Assembly: GCA_039815465.1 (NCBI GenBank)
Contig: JBCBZG010000015.1
Coordinates: forward strand, 30,788-94,787
Direction of reading: 5' to 3'
From: Shimia_B sp039815465
GTDB taxonomy: Bacteria > Pseudomonadota > Alphaproteobacteria > Rhodobacterales > Rhodobacteraceae
Length of the DNA: 64,000 nucleotides
The translations under genes and the position numbers were made by a program. Positions 1 through 5,661 of this stretch are shown here, piece after piece. Under the pieces are notes generated by a model. That model made no database searches. It saw only the letters and a list, made by a program, of their open reading frames with translations, and was not told the origin of the DNA. Numbering within the stretch: the first letter of the stretch is position 1; every line of letters starts with the position of its first letter.

Positions 1-343
1 GCTCGATTGCGCCGATCAGGTCAGCGGTCATCGCGCTAAGCTGCTCTAAACCGCCCGCCCCACCGTCAACCGGCCCCGTCACAATCGTCGGCTGGTCCGT
101 GGTAGGCGTGCCGAAAAGATAGGGAACGTTCGAGAAAACGCTACCCAACATCGACCCGGCATCGCCGCCGATGGACGGCAGAGTAAACCCGGACCGCGCA
201 GGCGATACGGGCGCGGAGACGGTTTTTGTCGGGGCCGTGTTGCCCCGCGCAGCCCGCATAATCGCGTCGTCATAGACGGGCTCACCAAAGGAAAACGGCA
301 CGCTCGCGGCCGGGTTGGTGGAGGGAAGTCCGAAAGAGAACAT
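1..343 (-). CDS. Unknown virion-region protein, 5' part only
   Basis: An open frame begins at the ATG at 343 and runs off the left edge after 114 codons. It has a good Shine-Dalgarno (GGGAGG, about 8 nt upstream) in the 12-nt gap after the capsid gene stop. The visible protein begins MFSFGLPSTNPAASVPFSF and is rich in Gly, Pro, Ser and Thr, with no clear transmembrane segment in the visible part. Its place directly behind the capsid gene in the same operon suggests a virion component such as a spike or minor capsid protein, but no family is recognised and the C-terminus is missing. Confidence 0.7.
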   Translation of the reverse strand, partial: MFSFGLPSTNPAASVPFSFGEPVYDDAIMRAARGNTAPTKTVSAPVSPARSGFTLPSIGGDAGSMLGSVFSNVPYLFGTPTTDQPTIVTGPVDGGAGGLEQLSAMTADLIGAIE

Positions 344-355
344 GGCCCCGCCTCC

Positions 356-1165
356 CTATGCCGCAAGCCCTGGCTCAACCGTTTCCAAATAGTATTGGAA
401 ATTGGCCGCGCCGAGCGCTTCGATTTTGGCGACAAACGAATTGACCGCGAGCCCCGCCACATCTTCGAAAATGTTGTGGGGAGTGAAGTCGATGAAGGTC
501 TGGCCAGCCGGAACAACACGGCCATCGCGACCAAGAGACTGCGCCCGCGTCTTTACGGTGCTTTCAGAAATCGCGTTGCCATCGCTTTCAACCGTGATTT
601 GGTCGAAGTTCGACGTGAGGAAGCGGAGCCCGGTCAAAACCGCCGCACCGCGCGGGATATCCGTGATTTGGAAGCGCCCAGCACCGGCGAAATCGTCGTT
701 GAAACGGCGGATCACAAGGTGTGATCCAAAGACACGGTTCGCGGACGTTTCCGCATGAACGGCAATAGATGTCACCGGGAACTCCGTGTCTTTCACAAAG
801 ACCTCAAGTTGCATCGAGCTGATACCGCCGGTCCCGTAACACCCTACCTCCTGGGTGATCCGGTCCCGCAACCAGAACAGGTCGAGGGGCAAAACGCAGA
901 CGCCGTCTACCTCATTCAGGCCAAACATGATGTTGCGCTGATAAAGGTCAGACATGGCGATTTCGATTTCGGTGCGCCCGTTGATTTTGACCCGCAGATC
1001 ACCGAAAGCGGCGATGTAGGCCCCGAACGTTGAGAGACCCACCGTGCGCGTGATCGTCAGAGCGAACGAATGATAGGTCCGGCCCAGGGGGACGTCGAGC
1101 GTGGCCCACTGGCCGGGCGCAACACCCGTGAAATTGCTCAGAACTTGGATTTTGCGGTTGGCCAT
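356..1165 (-). CDS. PM2 P2-like double-jelly-roll major capsid protein
   Basis: This 269-residue protein would form the pseudo-hexameric trimers of an icosahedral, internal-membrane phage. Its length is about that of PM2 P2 (roughly 30 kDa). By eye it follows P2: an N-terminal stretch with VAPGQWATLDVPLGRTYHSF (PM2 has a similar VAAG...LPIGQTY), a strand reading GDLRVKINGR, then at the start of the second barrel an SHLVIRRFNDDF...ITDIPRG segment (compare P2 LTMRRNFF...IADLPRP). The start ATG has the Shine-Dalgarno GGAGG, which overlaps the end of the preceding small gene. Beta-rich, no signal peptide, no transmembrane helix. The homology is judged from memory of P2, not from an alignment; a structure prediction would settle it. 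Confidence 0.8.
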   Translation of the reverse strand: MANRKIQVLSNFTGVAPGQWATLDVPLGRTYHSFALTITRTVGLSTFGAYIAAFGDLRVKINGRTEIEIAMSDLYQRNIMFGLNEVDGVCVLPLDLFWLRDRITQEVGCYGTGGISSMQLEVFVKDTEFPVTSIAVHAETSANRVFGSHLVIRRFNDDFAGAGRFQITDIPRGAAVLTGLRFLTSNFDQITVESDGNAISESTVKTRAQSLGRDGRVVPAGQTFIDFTPHNIFEDVAGLAVNSFVAKIEALGAANFQYYLETVEPGLAA

Positions 1166-1168
1166 GGG

Positions 1169-1303
1169 TTAGCCTCCAAGCCCCGCGCGGGCCTCCGCAG
1201 CGAGCGGCAGATTGGCCCGCGATGCGTAGTAGAGGAGCAGACCGCCAGCGACCACGCCAAGGCCACCAACCATGGCCCCCATCAAGATATCCTTCGTCTT
1301 CAT
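1169..1303 (-). CDS. Tiny one-helix membrane protein, 44 aa (probable virion membrane protein)
   Basis: A 44-residue frame starting MKTKDILMGAMVGGLGVV. A charged N-terminus is followed by a Gly/Val/Leu-rich hydrophobic segment (about residues 8-27) and a short tail. The start has a strong AGGAGA Shine-Dalgarno, and the stop lies 3 nt before the capsid gene ATG, so the capsid gene's ribosome site sits inside this gene. PM2 has several very small membrane proteins (P4, P7, P8), and this protein matches them in size and layout, not in recognised sequence. It is short enough to be missed by automatic gene calling. Confidence 0.7.
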   Translation of the reverse strand: MKTKDILMGAMVGGLGVVAGGLLLYYASRANLPLAAEARAGLGG

Positions 1304-1312
1304 CGTCTTCTC

Positions 1313-1444
1313 CTAGACTTGCATGCCAGCGGGTTCGGTGCCCACGGTCTGGCGGTTTGGTTTGCGCATAGCGCGCAGGATCAGCGCGACCGTCAGCCCT
1401 GCCGCCACTCCGACAGCGACTTGTGAGATGAAGTTCTTCGGCAT
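1313..1444 (-). CDS. Tiny one-helix membrane protein, 43 aa
   Basis: A 43-residue frame starting MPKNFISQVAVGVAAGLTVA, with a hydrophobic segment at about residues 6-24 followed by a basic stretch (RAMRKPNRQ), a typical single-span inner-membrane layout. It ends 9 nt before the 44-aa membrane gene. Its start lacks a clear Shine-Dalgarno because a terminator-like hairpin with a T tract lies directly before the ATG; no other ATG or GTG is available in frame. The twin arrangement with the next gene supports it as real, probably a virion membrane protein. Confidence 0.55.
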   Translation of the reverse strand: MPKNFISQVAVGVAAGLTVALILRAMRKPNRQTVGTEPAGMQV

Positions 1445-1445
1445 G

Positions 1446-1476
1446 AAAAAGGCCCCGCGTTTGAGTTCACGGGGCC
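1446..1476 (-). terminator. Intrinsic terminator or attenuator between the ATPase and virion genes
   Basis: Read on the minus strand, GGCCCCG pairs with CGGGGCC across a 12-nt loop and is followed at once by TTTTT, a standard rho-independent layout. It sits after the ATPase gene and only about 2 nt before the ATG of the 43-aa membrane gene, so it would separate the early and late parts of the operon or act as an attenuator. A second partly palindromic stretch, CCTACG...CGTAGG (1508-1537), overlaps the ATPase stop codon. Confidence 0.65.
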
Positions 1477-1523
1477 CCAGATGGCATCAAATTTTCGGTT
1501 CTCAAAACCTACGGTACGGTACG

Positions 1524-2210
1524 TTACCTTACGTAGGAAATTTGGCCTGTTTTGCGCCCTTGGCGGAATTTGACCACGCCCGCGCGCTCAATCCCGTTGT
1601 TTTGTTCGAAAAAGTTTAGCTTTGGGAGCATCCCGATTTCTTGGGGGGTGGCATCCACCAACTCGGATGCGGTGCGGGCGTCGGCCCTATCTTGTTGCCG
1701 AAACACGACGCGGCGGGTCGCGTTGGTCCTAAAATCGCGATGCACATTGGTCACCCGCTGTGTCGCGGTAAACACCTCAATCCCATAGTGGCGACCGATG
1801 GTGCAGACCTCCGCAAACCCTTGGCACTTTTGGACGCCGCCCAGGGACGGAAAGGCTAGATGCACCTCGTCTACGACCAACGTCAGAAAGCCCCCCTTTT
1901 TGGTCTGCCGGTAGCTTTCGCGCAGGGACAACAGATACTTGCATATTGCCGAAAGGCTCGCACTTTCGTTCCCGGCCCGTGGCCGATATTGGACGCGAAA
2001 GCCAGTCCAGTTCGCTTCTATGGCGCGTTGCAACCCTATTAGGGTCTCCGTCTCTTTCACGCTGGGTAGGCCATGCTTGCCGGTTGCATAATCGGCCATT
2101 GGGTCGAAAATCACCAATTGCTTGCGCGCCGCGATCTCCGCCTTAATCCAGGCGCTTTTGCCCGAGCCCCTGCCCCCGTAGACCGCGCATAGCTGCGCAT
2201 CATCCGCCAT
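1524..2210 (-). CDS. P9-like packaging ATPase (FtsK/HerA-type)
   Basis: This 228-residue P-loop ATPase has Walker A GGRGSGKSAW (about residues 11-20), Walker B TLVVDEVHLAF (mid-protein) and a following ATQRVTNVHRDFRTNATRR stretch like the sensor region of FtsK/HerA packaging ATPases. In tailless membrane phages this protein drives DNA into the capsid; PM2 P9 is of the same class and size. The ATG at 2210 is preferred over an in-frame TTG at 2234; it overlaps the end of the upstream gene by 11 nt, suggesting translational coupling. Next to a P2-like capsid gene this role is well supported, although Zot-like or other small P-loop ATPases look similar in isolation. Confidence 0.8.
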   Translation of the reverse strand: MADDAQLCAVYGGRGSGKSAWIKAEIAARKQLVIFDPMADYATGKHGLPSVKETETLIGLQRAIEANWTGFRVQYRPRAGNESASLSAICKYLLSLRESYRQTKKGGFLTLVVDEVHLAFPSLGGVQKCQGFAEVCTIGRHYGIEVFTATQRVTNVHRDFRTNATRRVVFRQQDRADARTASELVDATPQEIGMLPKLNFFEQNNGIERAGVVKFRQGRKTGQISYVR

Positions 2211-2829
2211 TGCCAAGTTCCCACTCTTGGCCAAAGTCAGGTGCGACGGTAGCGCCTGGCACTTGCGGCCCGGCGGTGTCAGCTGCGACGTGCGGCTGCG
2301 TCTGCGCCGCCGCCTTGGCCTTCTCCGCGTTGTAGATCATCCACCCGAGCCACACCTTGGCCCCAACGAATGGAATGATTGCCATCCACGGCCCCCACCG
2401 TTCGTTTGAGGGCAGGAAGTCGCCGAGGTGTTTGTGGAGCACGTCGTGCACCGCGTCAGACGCTTTGCGTGCGGTCTCTTCCTCCGATTCCTGTACCGCC
2501 ACCGGCGCGTAGGCTGGTCCTAGGAAGACCATCGGCCCGTTGAAAAGGTTCTTGAACCCCGCTTCATAAAAGAGCTGTTGCGAGCCCTTGAATGCGGCGG
2601 CTTCTTTAGCCGGATCAACAGGCGGCGCAGGCGGTTCGCCAGCTGCATCGAGCACCACCGGCGCTTCCGGGTCATCCCCGTCGGACACGTCAACCTGCGC
2701 TATCCCGATACGGCCAAGGGCATCCGGGCGATCCGCGTCAGACGAAGGGCCAAGGTTTACGGTCGGGTCCGTTTGGGGCTGGTCCTGGTTCGGGATTTGG
2801 GTCGATTGTGTTGTCTTTTTCCGGGTCAT
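2200..2829 (-). CDS. Probable membrane protein with long acidic/proline-rich N-terminus
   Basis: This 209-residue protein has three parts: residues 1 to about 90 are polar and rich in Pro, Asp and Gln (low complexity, probably disordered); then a segment with FYEAGFKNLFNGPMVFLGPAYAP; and near residue 160 a hydrophobic WGPWMAIIPFVGAKVWLGWM stretch that may span or lie on the membrane, followed by an Ala/Gln-rich tail. The ATG at 2829 has AAGGA about 9 nt upstream; an upstream in-frame ATG at 2928 lies inside the zinc-ribbon gene. Its first 92 nt overlap the zinc-ribbon gene in another frame. No family is recognised; the place before the packaging ATPase fits a phage membrane protein. Confidence 0.6.
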   Translation of the reverse strand: MTRKKTTQSTQIPNQDQPQTDPTVNLGPSSDADRPDALGRIGIAQVDVSDGDDPEAPVVLDAAGEPPAPPVDPAKEAAAFKGSQQLFYEAGFKNLFNGPMVFLGPAYAPVAVQESEEETARKASDAVHDVLHKHLGDFLPSNERWGPWMAIIPFVGAKVWLGWMIYNAEKAKAAAQTQPHVAADTAGPQVPGATVAPDFGQEWELGNGG

Positions 2830-3061
2830 TTTCGTTGTCCTTTGCTGGGAAAAGGTAGGCGCGTTGCATTGCGATGGATTTCTTTCCTCCCCATCGGTGA
2901 TGATCATTGCATGGGTCGCCTTCATCATCGGACCACGCGCAGCTGTAATACGCCGTTCCGCTTTTCATGATCTTGACCTTAACGGGCTTCCCGCAGTTGC
3001 GGCACGGGCAGGTGTCGACGACAGTTAGGCGGGGGATGATGCCGTCCAGAATGCGAGACAT
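2738..3061 (-). CDS. Small zinc-ribbon protein
   Basis: This 107-residue protein has a CPCRNC knuckle near residue 18 and a second Cys pair (C near 41 and C near 50), spaced as in a zinc ribbon. Basic residues between them suggest nucleic-acid binding. The C-terminal 45 residues are Pro/Asp/Asn-rich. The ATG has a good GGAGAA Shine-Dalgarno. The last 92 nt are shared, in another frame, with the start of the following membrane protein gene. Function is not known; such small ribbon proteins are common regulators in phages. Confidence 0.65.
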   Translation of the reverse strand: MSRILDGIIPRLTVVDTCPCRNCGKPVKVKIMKSGTAYYSCAWSDDEGDPCNDHHRWGGKKSIAMQRAYLFPAKDNENDPEKDNTIDPNPEPGPAPNGPDRKPWPFV

Positions 3062-3084
3062 GGGGTTCTCCTTTGGTGACGGGT

Positions 3085-3384
3085 TTAGGGTTCGTCCTCG
3101 TACATGCGGACGGCTTCAAGCTCTTCCTGAAGGTGTTTGATCATCCACGCTTGCCACTGAAGCGCCCGGCGAAGCTCAGAGATTTCGCGCGTAAGGTCGC
3201 GGTGATTTAGGGATACATCGACGGCGATCTGTTCTGAAAGTGCAGCCAATTTCCGAATGCACCTGCGCGACAGAAACCCCCAAAAAACGGGGGCATGATC
3301 CGCGTAACTTTCGACTTGTGCGACGATTTTTCGAGCGAGCCATGGCAAACGCCCAGGTGCGTTTTTTGGGTCATGTTCATCCAT
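3085..3384 (-). CDS. Small helical protein of unknown function
   Basis: This 99-residue protein has a strong Shine-Dalgarno (AAGGAAGG). It is mostly helical, with a heptad-like second half (LTREISELRRALQWQAWMIK and EELEAVRM) that could form a coiled coil; residues 30-45 hold a short aromatic/hydrophobic stretch (APVFWGFLSRR). The stop lies 23 nt before the zinc-ribbon gene, so both are probably on one message. I do not recognise the family. Confidence 0.6.
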   Translation of the reverse strand: MDEHDPKNAPGRLPWLARKIVAQVESYADHAPVFWGFLSRRCIRKLAALSEQIAVDVSLNHRDLTREISELRRALQWQAWMIKHLQEELEAVRMYEDEP

Positions 3385-3460
3385 GATTTGCCTTCCTTTC
3401 GTTCGGTTGTTCTGCTAAGGTTCTCATGTCGTCGGCGATGCCATGTTGACGGATTTGCGC

Positions 3461-3536
3461 GCCCCGCCCTGCCCTGTCACGGGTTCAGGGCGGGGCAATC
3501 TTCCAGCCCCGTTCATCCCCCGTTCCCGCCCCGTTC
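3461..3536. promoter_or_regulatory. Hairpin and three 11-bp-spaced direct repeats in the gap between two element genes
   Basis: The 150-bp gap between the 99-aa and 84-aa genes holds two structures. A perfect 11-bp inverted repeat, GCCCCGCCCTG (3461-3471) and CAGGGCGGGGC (3486-3496), whose loop adds a further CCC/GGG pairing. Next to it are three copies of CCCCGTTC at 3507, 3518 and 3529, exactly 11 bp apart. The hairpin could be an operon-internal terminator without a T tract, and the helically phased repeats a protein-binding site; neither role is proved by the sequence. Confidence 0.45.
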
Positions 3537-3789
3537 ATTCAATCAGAGGCGCAAAATGGTCAGTGACAATCTGATCCAAGAGCTCGCATTCGACCGTTAT
3601 GCAAGCATAGCTCTCGCGAAACTCGACAGATTGCATTTGGTTAGGCACGTCCCAGCGGATCGTGACCAAACCGGCTTCCTTGAACGCCGCGAAACGTAGA
3701 TTGTTTTTCGTTCGATATTTGAGCCGCTTCGCCTCTTGACGTACATCGTTCTCGGTTACTGCGGTTCCGTCTGGCTTTGTCCATTTCAT
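3535..3789 (-). CDS. Small protein of unknown function
   Basis: This 84-residue protein has a clear GGAGAA Shine-Dalgarno. It begins MKWTKPDGTAVTENDVRQEA and has a basic middle (KRLKYRTKNNLRFAAFKEAG) followed by a beta-like half; soluble, no signal. It lies 17 nt after the methyltransferase-like gene, so probably in the same operon. No family is recognised. Confidence 0.6.
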   Translation of the reverse strand: MKWTKPDGTAVTENDVRQEAKRLKYRTKNNLRFAAFKEAGLVTIRWDVPNQMQSVEFRESYACITVECELLDQIVTDHFAPLIE

Positions 3790-3806
3790 GCGTTTCTCCT
3801 TTGTTG

Positions 3807-4460
3807 CTAAAGTCCCAGCTGTAGTTGGCCAGCTGCGGCCGTCTTGTGTTTCCCCAGCTGGATCCTGGCCCCAGCTGGCCCACAGCCAGGTTGAGCTGGC
3901 TCGACAAGCCCCCCCTGCCCCCGGCGATCGATGCAGCTGGCAATGTCAATCAACCACATTGCCAGCTTCGCCGGAGTGGCTTCCCTTTCGCGCTGATTTA
4001 GCGACGTGAGGAGCTTCTGAGGTTGTGTGAGCACAGCCGGCGCAGCTGGTATGTCAGCCGGATCGATGCCAACCACGTAGAGCCACGTGGGCTTTTGCGC
4101 GCGGTGCCCAAAGTCGCATTGGTTCAGCAAGAGAGTGTAGCCGCCGTGCTTGTCAGCACCTTCCACCGGGCGCGGCATGCCTTGGTCTCGCCACAGCGTT
4201 GACCCTTCGGGATGCTCCACCACGCCGCCGTTGCGGCGCACGACCTTGACGGCATGTCGACCTAAATCAAGCTCACCCTCAAGCGGCTTTGCGAAGTGCT
4301 TCATGCGTCCCCAGCCGCGACAAGGGGGATGAGCAATCACCGGGTCAGACCCGTCGAATAGCAATGCGTCGCGGTCGATGTCCCACACATCGCATCCCAG
4401 ACGCCGATACAGGCTATCCCGTCTGGCATACAGGACCGAAATTTCCCGCCCCCCCATCAT
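3807..4460 (-). CDS. Methyltransferase-like phage protein with an HPPC motif
   Basis: This 217-residue protein has VLYARRDSLYRRLGCDVWDI near the start, then VIAHPPCRGWGRM (about residues 40-52) and VVEHPEGSTLW (about 83-93). The HPPC and EHPxxS motifs recall the PPC (motif IV) and EN (motif VI) of cytosine-C5 methyltransferases, but the glycine-rich SAM-binding motif I is not evident. I read it as a degenerate or divergent member, a kind widespread in phages without assigned activity. The ATG at 4460 overlaps the stop of the initiator gene as ATGA (translational coupling). The 3' third is low-complexity and contains a cluster of CAGCTG sites. Confidence 0.5.
   Translation of the reverse strand: MMGGREISVLYARRDSLYRRLGCDVWDIDRDALLFDGSDPVIAHPPCRGWGRMKHFAKPLEGELDLGRHAVKVVRRNGGVVEHPEGSTLWRDQGMPRPVEGADKHGGYTLLLNQCDFGHRAQKPTWLYVVGIDPADIPAAPAVLTQPQKLLTSLNQREREATPAKLAMWLIDIASCIDRRGQGGLVEPAQPGCGPAGARIQLGKHKTAAAGQLQLGL
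3816..4048. repeat. Cluster of six CAGCTG palindromes
   Basis: CAGCTG occurs at 3816, 3830, 3855, 3872, 3934 and 4043, with a near-match GAGCTG at 3894, all inside the 3' part of the methyltransferase-like gene; another lies at 5515 in the control region. One hexamer is expected about once per 4 kb in random DNA. Several copies are extended to CCAGCTGG or GCCAGCTG. The cluster could be a protein-binding array, a target of the adjacent methyltransferase-like protein, or a by-product of low-complexity coding sequence. Confidence 0.6.
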
Positions 4461-5155
4461 TTCATCGCCGCCGCGCAAGCGGCGTCACTCTGTGCAGCCC
4501 GCGCCGCCGCCAGCCGTCGCGCCTCCAGGTAGCCGTGAAGATCGACCTCACGCGAGAAGATGCGCAGTTCTTCTGTGTCGGTCAATTCGGGCTCAGGAGG
4601 GGTGCGATTTTTGGGTTTGTAGCGCTCCGTTTCGCCAGGCGCTTTATGGTTTTCGCGGCGACTAGCCGCGTCCTCATTCCCTCTGGTAAAGAGGGATACA
4701 GGGTGTGGTGGGCTTTTTTCGCCCACGCTAGGGGGGCGTTTTTCGCCCACACATGTGGGCGTTTTTCGCCCACGGTACTTCGGGTCAGGGTGGGCGCTTT
4801 TCGCCCACTCTAGCTGGCCCGCCACGCGGTCGATAACGTCCGGTGAAATGGCAAACTCGTAAGCGTTAGCGTAGCGGCCACCCACGGGCGTAATCGACCC
4901 CTTTTTGACCACCCGCAGGATGCCATTTGCGCGCAATCTGGCGATGGCATTCTTAACCGTGTTGTAGCCTGCGCAGTCGTCGTCTGCGATCATCGCATGG
5001 GAAACGCGGCGCTCTGTGGTGCCCGTCTTCCAGCACATATGATGCAGGTGCAGATAGCGAAGGATCGACACGTCACCGCGCTTGCATCCACGGTAATAGG
5101 CGATCTCCACCAAGGCTTTCATGTAGAGCCGCCCGTAGGGCCTAGGCGTGCTCAT
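4457..5155 (-). CDS. Lambda-O-like replication initiator with internal iterons
   Basis: This 232-residue protein has an N-terminal winged-helix-type region (about residues 1-115: YGRLYMKALVEIAYYRGC, then ERRVSHAMIADDDCAGYNTV and KNAIARLRANGILRVVKKGS), as in phage O-type initiators and other small replication proteins. The middle (about 115-160) is encoded by four DNA iterons, and the C-terminal half is polar and Pro/Glu/Arg-rich. The ATG at 5155 has GGAGAAG upstream and overlaps the HTH gene by 14 nt; a longer in-frame start at 5203 has no such site. No rolling-circle (HUH) motif is visible, unlike PM2 P12. The initiator assignment rests on fold-like pattern, place and iterons, not on a family match. 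Confidence 0.6.
   Translation of the reverse strand: MSTPRPYGRLYMKALVEIAYYRGCKRGDVSILRYLHLHHMCWKTGTTERRVSHAMIADDDCAGYNTVKNAIARLRANGILRVVKKGSITPVGGRYANAYEFAISPDVIDRVAGQLEWAKSAHPDPKYRGRKTPTCVGEKRPPSVGEKSPPHPVSLFTRGNEDAASRRENHKAPGETERYKPKNRTPPEPELTDTEELRIFSREVDLHGYLEARRLAAARAAQSDAACAAAMK
4708..4808. repeat. Four 19-bp inverted-repeat iterons, candidate replication origin
   Basis: Four copies of GTGGGCGTTTTTCGCCCAC or close variants lie at 4708-4726, 4732-4750, 4755-4773 and 4790-4808 (spacing 24, 23 and 35 bp). Each is itself a palindrome of GTGGGCG and CGCCCAC around a 5-nt T-rich centre. They lie inside the initiator gene but are read in different frames (WAKSAH, GRKTPT, VGEKRPP, VGEKSPP), so selection acts on the DNA, not the peptide. 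Phage lambda has the same design: four dyad iterons of about 19 bp within gene O bound by O. Origin function is inferred by this analogy. Confidence 0.7.
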
Positions 5156-5321
5156 TGGGCTTCTCCGCATTCTCTGAAACCCGCAAATACGCTTGCCGCG
5201 CACCCTGTTTCGAGATGCCTATGAGACGCCCGATTTCATTGAAGCTCTTGTTGTCGTCGTCCCGATAGCGCTTGATCCACTCAAGCTCCAAGGGGCCCAG
5301 ATTTTTGCCTGATTTTGCCAT
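5142..5321 (-). CDS. Small helix-turn-helix protein
   Basis: A 59-residue protein from the ATG at 5321 (GGGA 8 nt upstream; an ATG at 5345 is an alternative). It contains SFNEIGRLIGISKQGARQAY, a typical helix-turn-helix, between acidic/basic flanks. It is the first gene of the element's minus-strand operon and overlaps the initiator gene by 14 nt, so it is probably an early regulator, although a role in replication is possible. Family not recognised. Confidence 0.6.
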   Translation of the reverse strand: MAKSGKNLGPLELEWIKRYRDDDNKSFNEIGRLIGISKQGARQAYLRVSENAEKPNEHA

Positions 5322-5661
5322 GTTTCGTGTCCCGTTCTTGCGCATTGCGGAAGACAACAAACCACGCTACATCTTGAGAGACTGCCAGACAGTCCCGCCG
5401 CCCTACCCCCGATTTGGTTTTGCGATAAGATCAGGGTAGGGCGGCACCAAACCACAGAAAAAACACAGCTTTTCCAGTGACTTAATACTGATTATGAGTA
5501 TTATGGACGCAATGCAGCTGCGTGTAATGTCTGCTTTGCCCGAGGCGTAACTGCCCTTTCCTGCTGGGCGTAACCAGGGCGTGGTCCCTGTGTTTCTTGA
5601 CATATCTGTTTGTGCATGACCCTGTAGGCACAGAATTTATCGCAAAATTAGGATTTCCCGC
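5322..5661. promoter_or_regulatory. Control region between the element and host genes
   Basis: This 340-bp stretch has no convincing gene. It holds a perfect 12-bp inverted repeat, GCCGCCCTACCC (5397-5408) and GGGTAGGGCGGC (5434-5445), bracketed by direct copies of CAAACCAC (5358 and 5448); a perfect palindrome TAATACT-N7-AGTATTA (5483-5503) in AT-rich DNA; a CAGCTG (5515); and two copies of GGCGTAAC (about 5547 and 5568). The palindromes look like operators for the early minus-strand promoter. The element's right attachment site should lie somewhere here or just left of 5662, but it cannot be placed without the other end. Confidence 0.5.

Larger units (their letters stand above)
1..5650 (-). 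mobile_element. Partial PM2-like (corticovirus-type) provirus or integrated element, truncated by the window edge
   Basis: Eleven or so tightly packed, often overlapping minus-strand genes run from a regulatory/replication end (about 5.4 kb) to a virion end (1-2.2 kb). The diagnostic pair is a PM2 P2-like double-jelly-roll capsid protein and a P9-like packaging ATPase. No tail, portal, large terminase or integrase gene is seen. The right limit is set only by the first ordinary host-type gene at 5662, so the true attachment site is unknown; the left part lies outside the window. PM2-related proviruses are known in aquatic bacteria, so the type is established. What looks distinctive here is the lambda-O-like iteron replication module. 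Confidence 0.75.

Noticed and set aside
79..534. 151-codon open frame on the minus strand
   Set aside because: It overlaps the end of the capsid gene and the following gene in another frame, both of which have good ribosome sites. It is a high-GC shadow.
3385..3460. Short open frames upstream of the 99-aa gene
   Set aside because: Frames of six to sixteen codons only, without a distinct pattern or ribosome site of their own.
4708..4808. CRISPR-like repeats
   Set aside because: The repeats are palindromic 19-mers with 4-16 bp between them and lie within a coding gene, not 25-40 bp repeats with unique spacers.
5481..5508. XerC/XerD dif-like site at the AT-rich palindrome
   Set aside because: Only loose similarity to the 11-6-11 dif pattern; arms do not match the proteobacterial consensus.
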